Below are positions 40,179 through 42,883 of a DNA stretch of 42,883 bases, in pieces (position 1 is the stretch's first letter; each line of letters begins with the position of its first letter). The translations under genes were made by a program, and so were the position numbers. The notes under the pieces are model-generated. The model was not told where the DNA came from. It searched no databases and was given only the letters and a program-made list of their open reading frames with translations. Source of the stretch: Sphingomonadaceae bacterium (GTDB lineage: Bacteria; Pseudomonadota; Alphaproteobacteria; Sphingomonadales; Sphingomonadaceae); assembly GCA_019239785.1 (NCBI GenBank), contig JAFAZM010000183.1:1-42883 (forward strand), written 5' to 3'.

Positions 40179-41323
40179 TGGCGTCGGCTCTCCTCAACGG
40201 CCGGATGCTGCTCGCGGACGGGTTCGCCGCCGGCCGGGCCGTGCTCGTCGAGGGCGAACGGATCGCCGCGATCCTCCCCGAGGCGGAGATCCCCGCCGGC
40301 GCCCGCCGCATCGATCTCGACGGCGCGATGCTGGCGCCCGGCTTCATCGACGTGCAGGTCAATGGCGGCGGCGGCGCCCTGTTCAACGACGCCCCGACGG
40401 TGGAGACGATCGCGACGATCGGCGCGGCGCATCGCCGCTTCGGGACCACCGGCTTCCTGCCGACCCTGATCAGCGACGATCTGTCCGTGGTCCGCGAGGC
40501 GGTCCGCGCCGTCGACGCGGCGATCGAGGCCGGCGTGCCGGGCGTGCTCGGCATCCATATCGAGGGCCCCTATCTGAACAGCAGCCGCAAGGGGATCCAC
40601 GACAGCTCGAAGATCCGCGAGCTGGACGATGCCGGCTTCGAGACGATCACCGGATTGCGGCACGGCCGCACCCTGGTCACGCTCGCGCCGGAGCGCACCA
40701 CCCCGGCGATGATCCGGCGGCTGGTCGCGGCCGGCCTGATCGTCTCGGCCGGCCATACCAACGGCCGCTACGAGGACATCAGGGCGGCGCTCGACGCCGG
40801 CGTCACCGGCTTCACCCATTTGTTCAACGCGATGTCGCCGCTGACCAGCCGCGAGCCGGGCGCGGTCGGCGCCGCGCTCGAGGATCCGGAGAGCTGGTGC
40901 GGGCTGATCGTCGACGGGCGGCACATCAGCCCGGTGACGATGCGCCTCGCCTTGCGCTGCAAGCCGCTCGACCGCTTCATGCTGGTCACCGACGCGATGC
41001 CGAGCGTCGGCATGGCGGAGAAGAGCTTCCGCCTGCAGGGCCAGGAGATCAGGGTGGAGGACGGCGTCTGCGTGACTGCCGACGGCACCCTCGCCGGCTC
41101 CGACCTCGACATGGCCGGCGCGGTGCGCAACGCGGTCGCGATGCTCGGCCTCGACGCCGAAGCGGCGCTTCGCATGGCCAGCGCCCACCCCGCGCGCTTC
41201 CTGCGCCTCGACGGCGAGCTGGGCGCGATCGCGCCTGGGATGCGCGCGAGCATGGTCGCGCTGAATGAGGATTTCGCCGTGGTCCGGAGCTGGATCGACG
41301 GGATCGAGGCGGTTTCCTCCTGA
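40178..41323 (+). CDS. nagA: N-acetylglucosamine-6-phosphate deacetylase
   Basis: A 381-aa amidohydrolase of standard length. ATG 40178 is chosen over GTG 40175 because GGAGA sits seven bases before it. Motifs: PGFIDVQVNGGGG, GIHIEGPYLN (metal Glu), SAGHTNGRYEDI (His), FTHLFNAMSPLTSREPG, and LVTDAM (catalytic Asp). It produces glucosamine-6-phosphate plus acetate for the preceding NagB-II. Its stop lies 12 bases from the convergent RTX gene. Confidence 0.95.
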   Translation: MASALLNGRMLLADGFAAGRAVLVEGERIAAILPEAEIPAGARRIDLDGAMLAPGFIDVQVNGGGGALFNDAPTVETIATIGAAHRRFGTTGFLPTLISDDLSVVREAVRAVDAAIEAGVPGVLGIHIEGPYLNSSRKGIHDSSKIRELDDAGFETITGLRHGRTLVTLAPERTTPAMIRRLVAAGLIVSAGHTNGRYEDIRAALDAGVTGFTHLFNAMSPLTSREPGAVGAALEDPESWCGLIVDGRHISPVTMRLALRCKPLDRFMLVTDAMPSVGMAEKSFRLQGQEIRVEDGVCVTADGTLAGSDLDMAGAVRNAVAMLGLDAEAALRMASAHPARFLRLDGELGAIAPGMRASMVALNEDFAVVRSWIDGIEAVSS

Positions 41324-41335
41324 AGGGGGTTCGCC

Positions 41336-42883
41336 TCAGACCGGCATCGGCGAGTCCAGCGGCTCCACCCATCCGGGTCCGCGCGGAACGCCCAGTGCAA
41401 CCATGAAATCGGCGCCCGCGTCGCCATCGTCGCCGAAGGCCAGATGGGCATCGAGACCGCGGGGCGATGGCTCACGGGCCTGGACCGGGTCCGCGGGATC
41501 GGCCGGGCCATCGCCGACGAGCACGGCGCTGTGTGAGGCCAGCTGCTTTTCCGCAAGCGGCGCCAGGTCGAAACGATCGCCGCGATCCGTTCCGTCCCGC
41601 ATGTCGGCATCGAGATCGATCAGGGCGCCGTACTGCGCGGGCATGTGGAAGCGAGGCGCCCACGGCTCGGCCCAGAGCTCAGCACCCCAGTCGACGGGAT
41701 GGCGCGCGGGAGCGGCAGGCTCGGCGCTGGCGACATAGTTGAGCGCCACGTCGGCGAGCGCCGCAATGCTTCCGTCGGTCCGGACGAAAGAGCCGTCATT
41801 GATCACGATATTGTCGGACCAGCCCCAGGCGCGCGCGGTGGCGGCGCCGGCGAGATTGATCGCTGCGACGCCGGCCTCGGACATCGACAGATATTCGCCG
41901 GCATCGACAATGCCGTTGCCGTTCGCGTCCTTCCAGACGTGGAAGGAGCCCCAGGCGTTGTCGGCGCCCGAGAGCCGGCCGTCATGATTGGAATCGAACG
42001 CTGAGAGGCCGTCGAGGTCGGACTTGGCGCCCGCTTTGTCGTCGACGAAGGAAAGCTCGCTCGCGCCGGAGACGGTGCCGTCATGATCGCGGTCCAGGGT
42101 GAGGAAACCGTCTCCCTGCCCCACCCAGCCGGTCGCATCGCGCCGCCCGTCGCCATTCCAGTCGAAGCGCGCCGAGGACTCAGCGCGGTCGACCAGCTGG
42201 GCGCCGTTGCCGTCGAGATCGAGCACGATCGGCGAAGAGATCGAAACCTGGACGCCGTTCTTGAACTCGGCCTTTTCAATGCCCTGGACGGTGTCGGTGC
42301 CGTCGTCGCCGTCGGTGCCCGGCTGGTTGTCGACGATCTGCACCGAGCCGCCGTTCGTCACGATCGAGTAGCTGGCCTGCAGCCCTGAGAAGACGGCGAC
42401 GTCCGTTCCCGCGCCGCCGACCAGAGTGTCGTTGCCCGCGCCACCAATCAGCCGGTCGCTGCCGGCATTCCCGGTAAGGACGTTATCGAGGCTGTTGCCG
42501 GTGCCGGTGAAGCCGCTCGTGTTGATGTTGGTCAGGTTCTCGATGTTGCTGCCGAGCACGTAGATCGAGCGATCGGTGCGGATCTCGTCGGTGCCGCCAT
42601 TGGCGGCCTCGACGAAGGCGACCGAGTTCGAGTTGTTGCCGGTGATGATGTAGACATCGTTATAGTTGGTGCCGACGATCCGCTCGATCGAGCTGAAGCC
42701 GTCTCCAGCCGCCAGACCGCCGGCGCCCGTGCCCGTCACCAAGCCGCTATTGTCCTTGTCCAAGGTCAGCGTGATGCCCGAGGTGGAGAGCGAGTAATCG
42801 ACGGTATCGGTGCCGCCGGCGCCGTCGAAGGTCGTCGCGGTCGCACCCGCATAGAAGGTGTCGGCAAAGCTGGTGCCCGTATA
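41336..42883 (-). CDS. Calcium-binding RTX/EF-hand protein, N-terminal part outside window
   Basis: The frame is open to the right edge, so at least 515 residues are visible and the true start lies beyond; a TTG at 42763 is internal. Near the N-terminal side are RTX-type repeats (LTGNAGSDRLIGGAGNDTLVGGAGTD). Then come several EF-hand/dockerin-like loops: DLDGNG, DWNGDGRRD, DRDHDGTVSG, DSNHDGRLSG, DANGNGIVDAGE. The last 120 residues are acidic and of low complexity. Such proteins are usually large, secreted by type I systems and stabilised by calcium. The function (adhesin, enzyme carrier or S-layer-like) is not determinable here. Confidence 0.8.
   Translation of the reverse strand, partial: YTGTSFADTFYAGATATTFDGAGGTDTVDYSLSTSGITLTLDKDNSGLVTGTGAGGLAAGDGFSSIERIVGTNYNDVYIITGNNSNSVAFVEAANGGTDEIRTDRSIYVLGSNIENLTNINTSGFTGTGNSLDNVLTGNAGSDRLIGGAGNDTLVGGAGTDVAVFSGLQASYSIVTNGGSVQIVDNQPGTDGDDGTDTVQGIEKAEFKNGVQVSISSPIVLDLDGNGAQLVDRAESSARFDWNGDGRRDATGWVGQGDGFLTLDRDHDGTVSGASELSFVDDKAGAKSDLDGLSAFDSNHDGRLSGADNAWGSFHVWKDANGNGIVDAGEYLSMSEAGVAAINLAGAATARAWGWSDNIVINDGSFVRTDGSIAALADVALNYVASAEPAAPARHPVDWGAELWAEPWAPRFHMPAQYGALIDLDADMRDGTDRGDRFDLAPLAEKQLASHSAVLVGDGPADPADPVQAREPSPRGLDAHLAFGDDGDAGADFMVALGVPRGPGWVEPLDSPMPV

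Overview
The window is GC-rich, densely packed DNA from an alphaproteobacterium, most likely a sphingomonad. The evidence is the very high GC, the flg gene order driven by sigma-54 promoters, the TonB-receptor/GntR GlcNAc locus, and the intergenic palindromic repeats with CGTCATCC/GGATGACG ends. The species assignment is inference. No rRNA, tRNA, CRISPR array or intact transposase was seen.

Layout. (1) 1-1239: the 3' part of an altronate-dehydratase (UxaA) gene, followed by a repeat element. (2) 1386-4219, minus strand: motA-motB-diguanylate cyclase behind a sigma-28-like promoter. (3) 4612-13444, minus strand: flgBCDEFGHIJKL in tight succession (hook, rod, rings, hook-filament junction), read from a sigma-54 promoter at about 13.5 kb. 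(4) 13637-14751, plus strand: a second, reduced stator-like pair read divergently from flgB, with a close match to a sigma-28 promoter. (5) 14980-16159: flgA, flgM and a FlgN-like gene, with a sigma-54 promoter before flgA. (6) 16367-27607, plus strand: from a third sigma-54 promoter, a flagellar lytic transglycosylase, flhA, flhG and fliA. These run with almost no gaps into five carbohydrate genes: a COG5610-type HAD protein, a KpsS-like glycosyltransferase, an arabinose-5-phosphate isomerase (KdsD/KpsF), a CMP-ulosonate synthetase fused to an RraA-type aldolase, and a Kdo-8-phosphate synthase (KdsA). A strong hairpin ends this unit. (7) 27634-28885: a convergent inositol-monophosphatase-family gene and a small secreted protein. 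(8) 28992-41323: a GlcNAc/chitooligosaccharide locus. On the minus strand are a TonB receptor, GH20 hexosaminidase, EIIA-HPr-EI and NagE; on the plus strand are a GntR regulator, NagB-II and NagA. (9) 41336 to the right edge: the C-terminal part of an RTX/EF-hand calcium-binding protein.

How the genes work together. FliA (sigma-28), FlgM (anti-sigma-28) and the promoters seen here imply a standard hierarchy: sigma-54 for hook-basal-body genes, sigma-28 for stators. The GlcNAc locus is a complete route: outer-membrane uptake, periplasmic cleavage, PTS transport with phosphorylation, deacetylation, then deamination to fructose-6-phosphate, under a GntR repressor.

The most interesting part is the Kdo-type sugar operon coupled to fliA. 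Many sphingomonads carry glycosphingolipids in place of LPS, so a Kdo-like pathway embedded in a flagellar operon suggests modification of flagellin or another surface glycan. Its CMP-sugar synthetase carries an unexpected aldolase domain. Other points worth a look are a palindromic repeat lying in frame inside the start of flgI, the divergent sigma-54/sigma-28 control region with tandem 18-bp palindromes, the second stator-like pair, and the duplicated degenerate IIB domain on NagE.
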